Of a stretch of DNA of 64,000 nt, positions 34,108-42,575 are shown piece by piece. Every line of letters begins with the position of its first letter. Positions within the stretch are counted from its first letter, which is position 1. The stretch is from Rhizobium altiplani (GTDB taxonomy: Bacteria; Pseudomonadota; Alphaproteobacteria; Rhizobiales; Rhizobiaceae). The position numbers and the translations under genes are program-made. Under the pieces are notes generated by a model that was not told the DNA's origin, did no database searches, and was given only the letters and a program-made list of their open reading frames with translations. Location of the stretch: the NCBI RefSeq assembly GCF_001542405.1, contig NZ_LNCD01000088.1, positions 1 through 64,000 on the forward strand, read 5' to 3'.

Positions 34108-35205
34108 ATGGCGGACATCAGAATAGAAAATCTCCGCAAGCAATTCGGCAGCTTCGTCGCTGTGCAGGATTCAAGCTTTACCATCCATGACGGCGAATTC
34201 CTGGCACTGCTCGGTCCGTCCGGCTGCGGCAAGACGACGACACTGCGTATGATCGCCGGTCTGGAGCTGCCGACCAGCGGCAAGATCTATCTTGACGGCG
34301 AGGACGTCACCTTCAACCGCGCCAGCGCGCGCGATATCGCTTTCGTCTTCCAGCTCTTTGCGCTCTATCCACATATGAACGTGCGCAAGAACATCGGCTT
34401 TCCGCTGCTGTCGCAAGGCATGCCGAAGGCCGAGATCCGCCAGCGCGTCGAGGAAACCGCGCGGCTGCTGCAGATCGATCATATCCTTGACCGATCGGTC
34501 TCCGGTCTTGCCGGCGGTGACCGGCAGCGTGTGGCGCTCGGTCGCGCCATCGTACGCCGTCCGAAATGCTTCCTGATGGACGAACCGCTCGGGACGCTCG
34601 ACGCCGAATTTCGCGAGGTCATGGTTCACGAACTTCGTGAACTGCACAACCGCATTCAAGCGACGACGGTGTACGTCACCCATGACCAGCATGAGGCGAT
34701 GGCAATGGCCGACAAGATTGCCGTCATGAACCACGGGGTCATCGAGCAATTCGGTACGCCCCAGGAAATCTACAGCAAGCCCGCCACCATGTATGTCGCC
34801 GATTTCATCGGCTCGCCGTCGATGAATTTCATGCGCTTCACCTCGGGGCTGCAGACAGGCGCGCGATCCGTCTCGCTTGATGGGGTCGATGTCGCCGTTC
34901 CCGAGGTGCACCAGGACCTGGCCGAGGCCGAACTGGCGCTCGGGGTTCGGCCCGAGCATATTCGCCTGAGCGATACGTCGCCCTTGAGGGGAGCGGTCTA
35001 TGGCAGCGAATACCTCGGGACCAATCAGGTCGTGACGATCGAGACGTCGAGCGGCGTCATCAAGGCGCGAGTTCCGGCAAACCGCAACTTCCGTATCGGC
35101 GAGACGGTCGGTCTTGACTTCAATTCGGCCAAGCTCGCGCTGTTTGACTGCCAGTCTGGCCGCGCCATTGCTTCGGCACTCTACTCGGAGGCCGAGCATG
35201 GCTGA
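34108..35205 (+). CDS. ABC transporter ATP-binding protein (UgpC/MalK type), first of two
   Basis: 365-residue MalK-like ATPase with a C-terminal TOBE/OB region. Walker A GPSGCGKTTTLRMIAG, Q-loop VFQLFALYPHMN (the usual Gln-Gln/Asn is QL), Walker B CFLMDEPLGTLD, switch His in YVTHDQHEAMAMADK. The signature motif reads SGLAGGDRQRVALGRA rather than LSGGQ, an unusual insertion/substitution. With the second ATPase at 35198 it would form a heterodimer with non-equivalent sites, as in importers that encode two different ATPases. Confidence 0.92.
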   Translation: MADIRIENLRKQFGSFVAVQDSSFTIHDGEFLALLGPSGCGKTTTLRMIAGLELPTSGKIYLDGEDVTFNRASARDIAFVFQLFALYPHMNVRKNIGFPLLSQGMPKAEIRQRVEETARLLQIDHILDRSVSGLAGGDRQRVALGRAIVRRPKCFLMDEPLGTLDAEFREVMVHELRELHNRIQATTVYVTHDQHEAMAMADKIAVMNHGVIEQFGTPQEIYSKPATMYVADFIGSPSMNFMRFTSGLQTGARSVSLDGVDVAVPEVHQDLAEAELALGVRPEHIRLSDTSPLRGAVYGSEYLGTNQVVTIETSSGVIKARVPANRNFRIGETVGLDFNSAKLALFDCQSGRAIASALYSEAEHG

Positions 35206-36205
35206 CATCGTCCTCAAGGGCCTCGACAAGCGTTTTGGCGATACGCAGGCTCTGTCTGATCTCAACCTTTCCATCCGCGATGGCGAGTTCGTCGTCCTGC
35301 TTGGGCCGACCGGTGCCGGCAAGACGACGACGCTGCGCCTCATTGCCGGCCTCGAACGACCGGATAGCGGACGCATCGAGATCAATGGTCGCAACGTCTC
35401 GGGCGAAGCGCCCGCCGAGCGCGACGTCGCCTTCGTCTTCCAGCAGTATTCGCTCTATCCGCACATGACGGTTTACGACAACCTCGCCTTCCCGCTGCGA
35501 GCGCCTGTGCGCAAGCTAGGGGCTGAAGAGATCGACCGTCGCGTGCGCGAAATTGCGCGTATGGTCCGGATCGACCACAAGCTTGAGAACCGTTCGACGC
35601 GTCTGTCGGGCGGGGAAATGCAGCGTGTCGCGATCGGCCGGGCGTTGGTCCGTCGGCCCGCCATCTACCTGATGGACGAACCCCTCTCGTCGCTCGATGC
35701 GAAGCTGCGTGCCGAACTGCGCCTGGAACTCAAACGGATCCAGAAGGAACTCGGTTCCACGTTGCTTTACGTGACCCACGACCAGGTCGAAGCCATGACG
35801 ATGGCGGATCGGATCGGCATTGTTGCGGGAGGCAGGCTGTTGCAGGTCGGAACGCCGCGTGAAATCTACGGCAATCCCACCAGCCTCGATGTCGCTGCCC
35901 GGCTTGGCCAACCGCATATCAACTTGCTGCCTGCCGATCTCCTGCCAGGTGCCAATCCGCCCCCAGGTACCAGGACGATCGGTGCGCGAACCGAGCATCT
36001 CGATATCATGGTCGAAAAGAATGCCAATGCCGAAATCGACTGGATCGAGCACCTTGGCGACCAGAACCACCTTCACATCCGGGTGCGCGACCACAAGCTC
36101 GTCACACTTGCCGATCCATATCTCTCTATCCGGCCGGGTGATCGAATCAGCCTCACGTTACGCGATCCGCTCTATTTCGACGCCAGCGGCCAGCGTCTGG
36201 GCTAG
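35198..36205 (+). CDS. ABC transporter ATP-binding protein (UgpC/MalK type), second
   Basis: 335-residue MalK-like ATPase. All motifs are canonical: Walker A GPTGAGKTTTLRLIAG, Q-loop VFQQYSLYPHMT, signature LSGGEMQRVAIGRAL, Walker B IYLMDEPLSSLD, switch His in YVTHDQVEAMTMADR. A C-terminal OB-fold region follows. The start ATG at 35198 overlaps the first ATPase by 8 bp. It likely pairs with the first ATPase, carrying the intact signature where the other is degenerate. Confidence 0.93.
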   Translation: MADIVLKGLDKRFGDTQALSDLNLSIRDGEFVVLLGPTGAGKTTTLRLIAGLERPDSGRIEINGRNVSGEAPAERDVAFVFQQYSLYPHMTVYDNLAFPLRAPVRKLGAEEIDRRVREIARMVRIDHKLENRSTRLSGGEMQRVAIGRALVRRPAIYLMDEPLSSLDAKLRAELRLELKRIQKELGSTLLYVTHDQVEAMTMADRIGIVAGGRLLQVGTPREIYGNPTSLDVAARLGQPHINLLPADLLPGANPPPGTRTIGARTEHLDIMVEKNANAEIDWIEHLGDQNHLHIRVRDHKLVTLADPYLSIRPGDRISLTLRDPLYFDASGQRLG

Positions 36206-36251
36206 AATTGAACGATACAAAACACACTGCATAAAAGACGGGTCTCTCTCC

Positions 36252-37892
36252 ATGAAACATTTCTTCAATCGCCGGGAAACCATTGTTACCGAAGCCCTCG
36301 ATGGTCTGCTCTTGACAAGCAGTGCCGGTCGTCTTGCCCGTCTCGATAGCTTCCCCGACATAAAGGTGATCCTGCGCGCGGATTGGGATAAATCGAAGGT
36401 CGCGATCATCTCCGGCGGCGGCGCGGGTCACGAGCCCTCGCATGCCGGCTTCGTCGGCGAGGGCATGCTGACAGCGGCTGTATCGGGCGAGATTTTTGCT
36501 TCGCCGAGCGTCGATGCCGTGCTGACGGCCATCCGTACGGTAACAGGCCCCAAGGGCGCCCTGCTGATCGTCAAGAACTATACGGGCGACCGGCTCAACT
36601 TTGGCCTCGCTGCCGAAAAGGCCCGTGCCGAAGGCTTCGATGTCGAGATGGTGATCGTTGCCGACGATATTGCGATCCCCGGAATCAACCAGCCCCGGGG
36701 CGTTGCCGGTACCTTGTTTGTGCATAAGATCGCCGGCTACCACGCCGAAGCAGGAGCCGGCCTGAAGACGGTCGCCGCACAAGCGGCTGCCGCAGCCCGA
36801 GATATCGTTTCGCTCGGCATGTCGCTTTCGACCTGCAGCGTTCCCGGTCAGGCGCATGAGGATCGGCTTGGCGCCAATGAAGGGGAGCTTGGCCTCGGCA
36901 TCCATGGCGAGCCCGGTGTCGAGCGGATCGCCTTGCAACCGGTTGTCGACCTTGTCGCGACGATGACCGAACGACTGGCCGCAAGACTGGATAGTGCGCA
37001 CGACCACGCACTGTTGATCAACAACCTTGGCGCAGTGCCGCCACTTGAGATGGGCGTCATTGCCAATGCCGTGTTGTCCTCGCCGGTCACGCGCCGCGTG
37101 CGCCTGATCGTCGGACCGGCACCGATGATGACCGCGCTCAACATGAACGGTTTTTCGCTTTCGCTCATTCGGCTGGACGCTGCTCGCGAAGCCGCGCTGA
37201 AGTCCGCAGTCGGGCCGCATGCCTGGCCACCCGTCGCCGAACGGCACGAGATCGCCATCGTTCCCGCCCCGGATAAGATATCTGGCCGGGATGAAGTGGC
37301 CTCGGCTAGCGATGACAGCCGGAGCCGTCGCCTTTTGACGGCGGTCTGCGAGCATCTGATTTCCCTCGAAAGCGAGTTGAATCGCCTCGATGGCCGCGTC
37401 GGCGATGGCGATACCGGTTCCACCGTGGCAACAGGGGCGCGTAGCGTTCTTTCCCGCATTGACACGCTGCCGCTGAAGGATGCTGGTGCCACCATGGCCT
37501 CGATCGGTGAGATCCTGAGCACGAGCATGGGCGGCTCCAGTGGCGTACTGCTCTCGATCTTTTTTACGGCTGCCGCAAAGGCCATGGCGGAAAAGGCTGA
37601 TATAGCCGCTGCCCTGCTTGCCGGGCTCGATCGGATGACGTTCTATGGAGGCTCCGGCATCGGCGATCGCACGATGGTCGACGCGCTGGCGCCCGCACTC
37701 GCGGCCCTGGCATCAGGTGATGTCGCGGCCGCGGCGAAGGCTGCGGCTACCGGTGCTCAATCGACAAAGGCGATGCTGAAGGCGAAGGCCGGCCGCGCCT
37801 CCTATGTCGGTGAGAAGGATCTGGAGGGAGTGCCGGATCCGGGGGCTGTCGCTACGGCGGGCGTGTTCGAAGTCGTTGCAGCGCTGGCATGA
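36252..37892 (+). CDS. dak: dihydroxyacetone kinase, fused DhaK-DhaL (ATP-type)
   Basis: 546-residue single-chain kinase. The DhaK half (~1-325) has ISGGGAGHEPSHAGFVGEGML and GLGIHGEPGVERI with the His that binds dihydroxyacetone covalently. The DhaL half (~350-546) has the nucleotide/metal motif LDGRVGDGDTGSTVATGA and MGGSSGVLLSIFF, GRASYVGEKDLEGVPDPGA. Fused K-L enzymes use ATP and make dihydroxyacetone phosphate. It starts 46 bp after the ATPase gene and precedes a second, PEP-type kinase set, so the operon has both chemistries. Residues after GDGD (T-G-S-T) depart from the common C-G-T-T pattern. Confidence 0.93.
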   Translation: MKHFFNRRETIVTEALDGLLLTSSAGRLARLDSFPDIKVILRADWDKSKVAIISGGGAGHEPSHAGFVGEGMLTAAVSGEIFASPSVDAVLTAIRTVTGPKGALLIVKNYTGDRLNFGLAAEKARAEGFDVEMVIVADDIAIPGINQPRGVAGTLFVHKIAGYHAEAGAGLKTVAAQAAAAARDIVSLGMSLSTCSVPGQAHEDRLGANEGELGLGIHGEPGVERIALQPVVDLVATMTERLAARLDSAHDHALLINNLGAVPPLEMGVIANAVLSSPVTRRVRLIVGPAPMMTALNMNGFSLSLIRLDAAREAALKSAVGPHAWPPVAERHEIAIVPAPDKISGRDEVASASDDSRSRRLLTAVCEHLISLESELNRLDGRVGDGDTGSTVATGARSVLSRIDTLPLKDAGATMASIGEILSTSMGGSSGVLLSIFFTAAAKAMAEKADIAAALLAGLDRMTFYGGSGIGDRTMVDALAPALAALASGDVAAAAKAAATGAQSTKAMLKAKAGRASYVGEKDLEGVPDPGAVATAGVFEVVAALA

Positions 37893-37914
37893 ATTGGCGA
37901 TTGGAGGATATCGG

Positions 37915-38529
37915 ATGCAGGCAGAACCGGTTCTTCTGACGGGACTGATCGAGACTTGCCGGGCAACGATTGCGGCAAACAGCGAACATCTCTGCGCGCT
38001 TGATCGGGCGATTGGGGACGGTGACCACGGAACGAATATGCGCCGTGGCTGCGACGCAGTCAGCGCCGAGGAAGCCTCTGTTGCAACTCTTCCCTTGGCC
38101 GACGCGCTTGAAAAGATCGGACTGACGCTCGTTATGAACATCGGTGGAGCGGCCGGCCCTCTCTATGGCACACTCCTCATGGAGATGGGTCGCGAGCTCC
38201 GTGCATTGAACCAGAACCAAGATTTTCCAGCGGTACTGAGGCAGGCAATTGATGCGGTCGCCCGTCGTGGCCGCTCGCATGCCGGGGACAAAACCCTTCT
38301 CGATGTTCTCTATCCGGTTCAGGACGCACTCGCGCATCGTTCATCTTTGACGGACATCGCACGTCAAGCCGAAGTTGCCGCCGAGCGGACGTCTGCCATG
38401 AGGGCGATGCGCGGACGGGCGTCCTATCTCGGTGACCGGTCAATCGGCCATGTCGATCCGGGCGCTTCAAGTTGTGCGCTTCTGACAACCGCGATCTGCC
38501 GCTATCTCGAGGAGCACCGCAGCGCATGA
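37915..38529 (+). CDS. dhaL: dihydroxyacetone kinase subunit DhaL (PEP-type)
   Basis: 204-residue nucleotide-binding subunit. The Asp-rich magnesium/ADP motif is LDRAIGDGDHGTNMRRG, the GDGDHGxNM form seen in PEP-dependent systems where ADP stays bound as a coenzyme. Also visible are NIGGAAGPLYGTLLMEMG and MRGRASYLGDRSIGHVDPGA. It would pass phosphate from the DhaM-like EIIA at 38526 to dihydroxyacetone on the DhaK subunit at 41301. It overlaps dhaM by 4 bp. Confidence 0.93.
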   Translation: MQAEPVLLTGLIETCRATIAANSEHLCALDRAIGDGDHGTNMRRGCDAVSAEEASVATLPLADALEKIGLTLVMNIGGAAGPLYGTLLMEMGRELRALNQNQDFPAVLRQAIDAVARRGRSHAGDKTLLDVLYPVQDALAHRSSLTDIARQAEVAAERTSAMRAMRGRASYLGDRSIGHVDPGASSCALLTTAICRYLEEHRSA

Positions 38530-38924
38530 ATGTGAAGACGCCAAACGTCGGAATTGTAATTGTCTCCCACTCGCCGCTGATTGCGCGTGGCACCGCCGAT
38601 ATGGTGCGGCAAATGGTGGGCGACAGCGTGCCGCTGGCCTGGTCCGGTGGCAATAGTCACGGCGAGTTGGGAACGGATGCCGGCGGAATTCTCAAAGCCA
38701 TCGAAGAAGCCTGGTCGGACGCCGGCGTAGCCGTCTTCGTCGATCTGGGTGGAGCTGAAACCAACAGCGAAATGGCAATCGAAATGCTCGGCTCGCCCCG
38801 GTCGAAGCGGGTATCGATCTGCAACGCCCCTATCGTTGAAGGAGCCGTTATCGCCGCTGCCGAGGCCTCCGGTGGCGCATCACTGACCAAGGTGGTCGCA
38901 ACGGCAGAGGAGCTCTCACCCTGA
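38526..38924 (+). CDS. dhaM: DhaM-like PTS EIIA domain (phosphotransferase subunit)
   Basis: 132-residue mannose-type EIIA domain. The phospho-acceptor is His15 in VGIVIVSHSPLIARG. VFVDLGGAETNSEMAIEML and CNAPIVEGAVIAAAEASGG are family landmarks. In enterobacteria DhaM also carries HPr and EI domains on one chain; here these are separate, adjacent genes. It overlaps dhaL by 4 bp and its stop overlaps the HPr start by one base. Confidence 0.92.
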   Translation: MNVKTPNVGIVIVSHSPLIARGTADMVRQMVGDSVPLAWSGGNSHGELGTDAGGILKAIEEAWSDAGVAVFVDLGGAETNSEMAIEMLGSPRSKRVSICNAPIVEGAVIAAAEASGGASLTKVVATAEELSP

Positions 38925-39268
38925 TGAGCAGTGGATTGCGCATAGGAACCCATGAGGCCGGGCAGGTCCATGCCAGTTGCCAGACGGAGGTCGAGGTCAA
39001 GCATGGCGTCGGACTGCATGCCCGGCCTTCGGTGACGTTCACGCGGTTGGCAAAGTCGTTCCCCTGCTCCATCGAGGTCGCTGTCAATGGCAGCGACGTC
39101 TGGCTGAACGGAAAGAGCATCATCAAGATCATGGGCGCCAAGATCCGCAAGGGCTCGGTGCTTAAGATTCGCGCCGACGGAATCCTCGCCGAAGAAGCGA
39201 TCCGGGCATTGAAGGGCCTCGTCGAGCGCAATTTCGATGAGGAAAAGAAGCATGGCCGCTCCGCTTAG
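38924..39268 (+). CDS. HPr-family phosphocarrier protein
   Basis: 114-residue HPr with about 20 extra N-terminal residues. The phosphorylated His32 is in GVGLHARPSVTF. Ser65 in LNGKSIIKIMGAKIRKGS is at the regulatory HPr(Ser) position. The gene lies between the EIIA and enzyme I genes and overlaps enzyme I by 17 bp, so it is the dedicated carrier for the dihydroxyacetone chain. Cross-talk with the rhizobial nitrogen PTS is possible. Confidence 0.92.
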   Translation: MSSGLRIGTHEAGQVHASCQTEVEVKHGVGLHARPSVTFTRLAKSFPCSIEVAVNGSDVWLNGKSIIKIMGAKIRKGSVLKIRADGILAEEAIRALKGLVERNFDEEKKHGRSA

Positions 39269-40832
39269 ATTGAAAGGCACGAGCGCGGCGCCAGGTGTTG
39301 CCAACGGACCGGCCTTCGTCGCCGAACCAATGGCCCCTGCCCCGTCACCGCCATCAAGCGTCTCCGGCCATGCCGAACTCGCCAGCGCAATCGACACCGC
39401 AATCCGCGAACTACAGGACCTTGGCACCGGGGCAGACCCCGAGGGCGGCGACATCGTCGAGTTTCAGATTGAGGTGCTCCGCGATCCAACGCTGACCGAG
39501 ATGGCCGGCGCGCGCATCGATGCGGGTGAAAATGTCGCTTTCGCCTGGATCGGAACGCTCGATGGATACATCCGGGAACTGGAATGCTCGGAAGAAGATC
39601 AATTAAGGGCGCGTGCCGTCGATATACTGGACATCAAGAACCGCGTACTTTCCGTACTCACCGGAACGCCCGTCGACGACTTTCCAGCCGGATCCATCTA
39701 TGTCGGAAAGGACATGGAGCCCAGCCGCTTCCTCGCCCATGACTGGTCGGCAGGTGGCGGTATCGTTCTCTTCGGAGGGAGTGCCGTCGGTCATGTCGCC
39801 CTGCTTGCCAAATCCCGGTCCGTTCCGATGGTGATTGGTACCGGCCGTTTCGCGACGGGGGGAGGGCAACACATAGGCGTCGACGGTGATTCAGGTGTTG
39901 TCATTCTCAAGACAGCCAGGGACCATGCGACGTCGACGCAAGTCAGACGTCCGCCAACAAGCACCGCACCGCCACTCGACAGCGGAATCCTGCATACCGC
40001 GGACGGAGCGCAGGTCCTCTTGTCCATCAATGTCAATGCTCCCGACGAAATCGATGCGATCCCGGTCGCGACAACCGCCGGAATAGGGTTGGTGCGCTCG
40101 GAGTTCGCGGTGACGTCGCTCGGTGATGCCGCAAACGAAGAAAAGCAATTCGAGATCTATCGCCACCTCCTGGATTGGGCGGATGGCCGGTCCGTGACAA
40201 TCCGTATGCTGGATATCGGTGGCGACAAGCCGCTCTCCGGCCTCACGGAAATGTCCTTGTTGCGCGGGATTCGTCTTCTGCTAGCCCGGCCCGAAATTGC
40301 GCGGGTTCAAGCGCGAGCGCTTTTGCGCGCGGCCGTCTTCGGCAATCTTCGCATCATGCTGCCGATGGTGACATTTCCGTCTGATGTCGACGATATCAGG
40401 CAGATCTATCGCGAGGAATCCAGCCTGCTCGCAAGCCGGGGTGTCCCGCACCGTATTCCCCCTGTTGGCATGATGGTGGAGGTCCCGGCGGCAGCCCTGA
40501 TGCTCGATCAATTCGAAAACGCAGACTTCTTTTCGTTTGGCACAAATGATCTTTCGCAATACCTGGTCGCTTCCGCACGCGAGCAGGCCGACTTTGCTCG
40601 ATATCAAGCCCACGCAGTGCCCGCAGTGCTGCGCCTGGTGGCACATGCGGTCAAGCTTGCCGGCGGCAAACCGGTCAGCATTTGTGGAGACATGGCCGGC
40701 GATCCATCGCGTATCTCTGATCTTCTCGCCGTCGGTCTGCGGCATTTTTCCGTGGCGCCAGATCGGCTTCCCACGATAAGATCGGCCATAGTCGGCCTGA
40801 ATGCCGATGGGACAAGGGCAGCCGGAGAATAG
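39252..40832 (+). CDS. PTS enzyme I-like phosphoenolpyruvate-protein phosphotransferase
   Basis: 526-residue PEP-utilising enzyme, somewhat short for enzyme I (~570). The phosphohistidine region GGSAVGHVALLAKSRSVPMVIG keeps the His but replaces the usual GGRTSH with GGSAVGH. The PEP-binding barrel has IRMLDIGGDKPL, LLRGIRLLLARPEI, VGMMVEVPAAALM, FFSFGTNDLSQY and the catalytic-Cys segment VSICGDMAGDP. ATG at 39252 lies inside the end of the HPr gene. It supplies phosphate to the operon's HPr. Confidence 0.92.
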   Translation: MAAPLRLKGTSAAPGVANGPAFVAEPMAPAPSPPSSVSGHAELASAIDTAIRELQDLGTGADPEGGDIVEFQIEVLRDPTLTEMAGARIDAGENVAFAWIGTLDGYIRELECSEEDQLRARAVDILDIKNRVLSVLTGTPVDDFPAGSIYVGKDMEPSRFLAHDWSAGGGIVLFGGSAVGHVALLAKSRSVPMVIGTGRFATGGGQHIGVDGDSGVVILKTARDHATSTQVRRPPTSTAPPLDSGILHTADGAQVLLSINVNAPDEIDAIPVATTAGIGLVRSEFAVTSLGDAANEEKQFEIYRHLLDWADGRSVTIRMLDIGGDKPLSGLTEMSLLRGIRLLLARPEIARVQARALLRAAVFGNLRIMLPMVTFPSDVDDIRQIYREESSLLASRGVPHRIPPVGMMVEVPAAALMLDQFENADFFSFGTNDLSQYLVASAREQADFARYQAHAVPAVLRLVAHAVKLAGGKPVSICGDMAGDPSRISDLLAVGLRHFSVAPDRLPTIRSAIVGLNADGTRAAGE

Positions 40833-40834
40833 GG

Positions 40835-41245
40835 ATGGCGCGCGAAGACACCGAAGACGCCATTATCGCCTATAAGAATATTCTGGCGCAGATCATCGAA
40901 AACCGGCCTTCGGGAACCCGTCAGCGACTGGCGACGGAACTCGGCAAGCATCGCAGCTTCGTCACCCAGATAACCAGCCCCATTTATGCGACGCCTCTTC
41001 CGGCGCGGCATCTTGCGACGATCTTCCGGGTTTGTCATTTCAGCGCCGCCGAACAGGAACGCTTTCTCGACGCTTATCAGATCGCCCATCCCGGCAAACT
41101 GCCGGAATTTGGCGCCTCGGAGAAATTGCGTCACCTTTCCATCATGGTGCCTGACTTCGGTGACGAACGACGCAACCGGCTGCTTGAAGAGGCCATCACC
41201 GACTTGGTGCAAAAGATCGCTGCAATTTCGGGATCGCCGGATTGA
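40835..41245 (+). CDS. small HTH-type protein in dihydroxyacetone operon
   Basis: 136-residue protein with a central Xre-like helix-turn-helix pattern (RQRLATELGKHRSFVTQITS). The distinctive continuation is LPARHLATIFRVCHFSAAEQ followed by FLDAYQIAHPG. It begins two bases after the enzyme I stop and precedes dhaK, so it is co-transcribed. Its place suggests a regulator that reads the operon's state, perhaps by contact with kinase subunits as DhaR does in enterobacteria, but there is no sequence relation to DhaR. Confidence 0.7.
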   Translation: MAREDTEDAIIAYKNILAQIIENRPSGTRQRLATELGKHRSFVTQITSPIYATPLPARHLATIFRVCHFSAAEQERFLDAYQIAHPGKLPEFGASEKLRHLSIMVPDFGDERRNRLLEEAITDLVQKIAAISGSPD

Positions 41246-41300
41246 ATGGGCCATTGCGCGCGACGAGGCGCTAGATGATCATCGCCTTGGGAGGGGCTTG

Positions 41301-42293
41301 ATGAAGAAATTCATGAATACAGCGGAAACAATGGTCGCCGAAAGCCTCGACGGATTTGTGCGCGCCCATGAGGAATTCGTTGTGTTCGGCGCTGATCGTA
41401 AATTTGTCCGCCGTCGTCACCTCATTCCCGGCAAGGTGGCAATCATCTCCGGCGGTGGCGCGGGTCACGAACCAATGCATATCGGCTTCGTCGGCCGCGG
41501 CATGCTCGATGCGGCATGTGTCGGGCATATCTTCACCTCTCCTACTCCGGACCAGATCGTTGGCGCGATCGAGGAAGCGGATACCGGGGCTGGCTGCCTG
41601 CTCGTGGTGAAGAACTACGACGGCGATGTCATGAACTTCGAAATGGCAGCAGAGATGGCATCGAGCCGCCACAAGATTGAAATGGTGATCGTGAGCGACG
41701 ACATCGAAACGGCGCGGACGCAGGACGGGCGCGGCCGACGCGGTGTTGCCGGTACCGTCATCGTTGAGAGACTTCTCGGCGCTGCAGCCGAAAAGGGCAT
41801 GGCGCTCCCCGCATTGAAAGCCCTTGCCGGTGATCTTTCGCCCCGCGTCAGATCGATGGGTGTCGCATTGACTGGCGTAACGGTGCCTCACACGCAACGA
41901 TCAACCTTTGCGCTCGGCCCGAGTGAGATAGAAATGGGCGTCGGCATTCACGGGGAACCAGGCCACGAGAGAGAGCCCTTCTCCAGCGCAGATGCGATCA
42001 TCACGCATCTGAGCGAAACAGTCTTCAAGGAAGTCGCCCCGGTTGCGGATAAGGCACTGCTTTTCGTGAATGGACTTGGCGGTACGCCACCGGCCGAACT
42101 CTATCTCGCCTACAATACTGCGCACCGCTTCATGACGGATCATGGCCTGAGGATCGTACGCTCGCTGGTCGGCCCTTACGCCACTTCCCTCGATATGCAG
42201 GGCCTTTCCGTCACGCTCGCCATCCTCAGCGAGGAAGAACTCCTCCTATGGGATTCGCCGGTTGCGACGGCGGCGTTGCGCTGGGGGTGCTAG
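41301..42293 (+). CDS. dhaK: dihydroxyacetone kinase subunit DhaK (PEP-type)
   Basis: 330-residue substrate-binding subunit that links dihydroxyacetone covalently to the His in MGVGIHGEPGHERE. Other landmarks: ISGGGAGHEPMHIGFVGRGML, LVVKNYDGDVMNFEMA, FVNGLGGTPPAELYLAYN. With the DhaL, DhaM-like EIIA, HPr and enzyme I genes just upstream it makes a full PEP-dependent kinase. GGGAGGGG precedes the ATG at 41301. It is the last gene of the operon. Confidence 0.93.
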   Translation: MKKFMNTAETMVAESLDGFVRAHEEFVVFGADRKFVRRRHLIPGKVAIISGGGAGHEPMHIGFVGRGMLDAACVGHIFTSPTPDQIVGAIEEADTGAGCLLVVKNYDGDVMNFEMAAEMASSRHKIEMVIVSDDIETARTQDGRGRRGVAGTVIVERLLGAAAEKGMALPALKALAGDLSPRVRSMGVALTGVTVPHTQRSTFALGPSEIEMGVGIHGEPGHEREPFSSADAIITHLSETVFKEVAPVADKALLFVNGLGGTPPAELYLAYNTAHRFMTDHGLRIVRSLVGPYATSLDMQGLSVTLAILSEEELLLWDSPVATAALRWGC

Positions 42294-42342
42294 GGGCGGT
42301 CACTGATCGCAAGCGCGAACCGGAGAGAATCATGGATGCCAA

Positions 42343-42480
42343 AGCTAAGGATTTTGCCCTTTTCAGGCCTGGTTAACAAACCCTTGTCACCTAATATCCT
42401 TGCACGACACTCTTGTACGACTTTTCGAAGCGGCAGTCCGGGAGAATATGGAAGGGTGCGGAAACTATCTCCGTGTAGGC
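42343..42480 (+). repeat. intergenic repeat, copy A (direct repeat of 42576-42720)
   Basis: About 138 bases repeated with small indels at 42576-42720. Shared blocks are AGCTAAGGATTTTGCCCTTTT, GTTAACAA, CACCTAATAT, GACACTCTTGTACGAC, GCGGCAGTCCGGG and AATATGGAAGGGTGC, ending in the palindrome GGAAACTATCTCC. The 469-bp gap 42294-42762 consists of these two copies plus spacer and shows no gene. Confidence 0.85.
42459..42476. repeat. island palindrome, site A (diverged)
   Basis: CGGAAACTATCTCCGTGT: a GGAAATnATTTCC-type palindrome with arm mismatches, sitting at the downstream end of repeat copy A. Confidence 0.5.
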
Positions 42481-42575
42481 AGCATGCGATGCAGTCGCCG
42501 CGGCCAACTCGGAAGTGCTGGAAAACCACGATTCTGGCTTCAGAAGGGCAACTTGGCTGGGGCGCCAGGATTCCC

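Noticed and set aside
34108..35205. First ATPase as pseudogene because of its odd signature motif
   Set aside because: Frame, Walker motifs and length are intact and the partner ATPase is canonical, so a degenerate site in a heterodimer is more likely.
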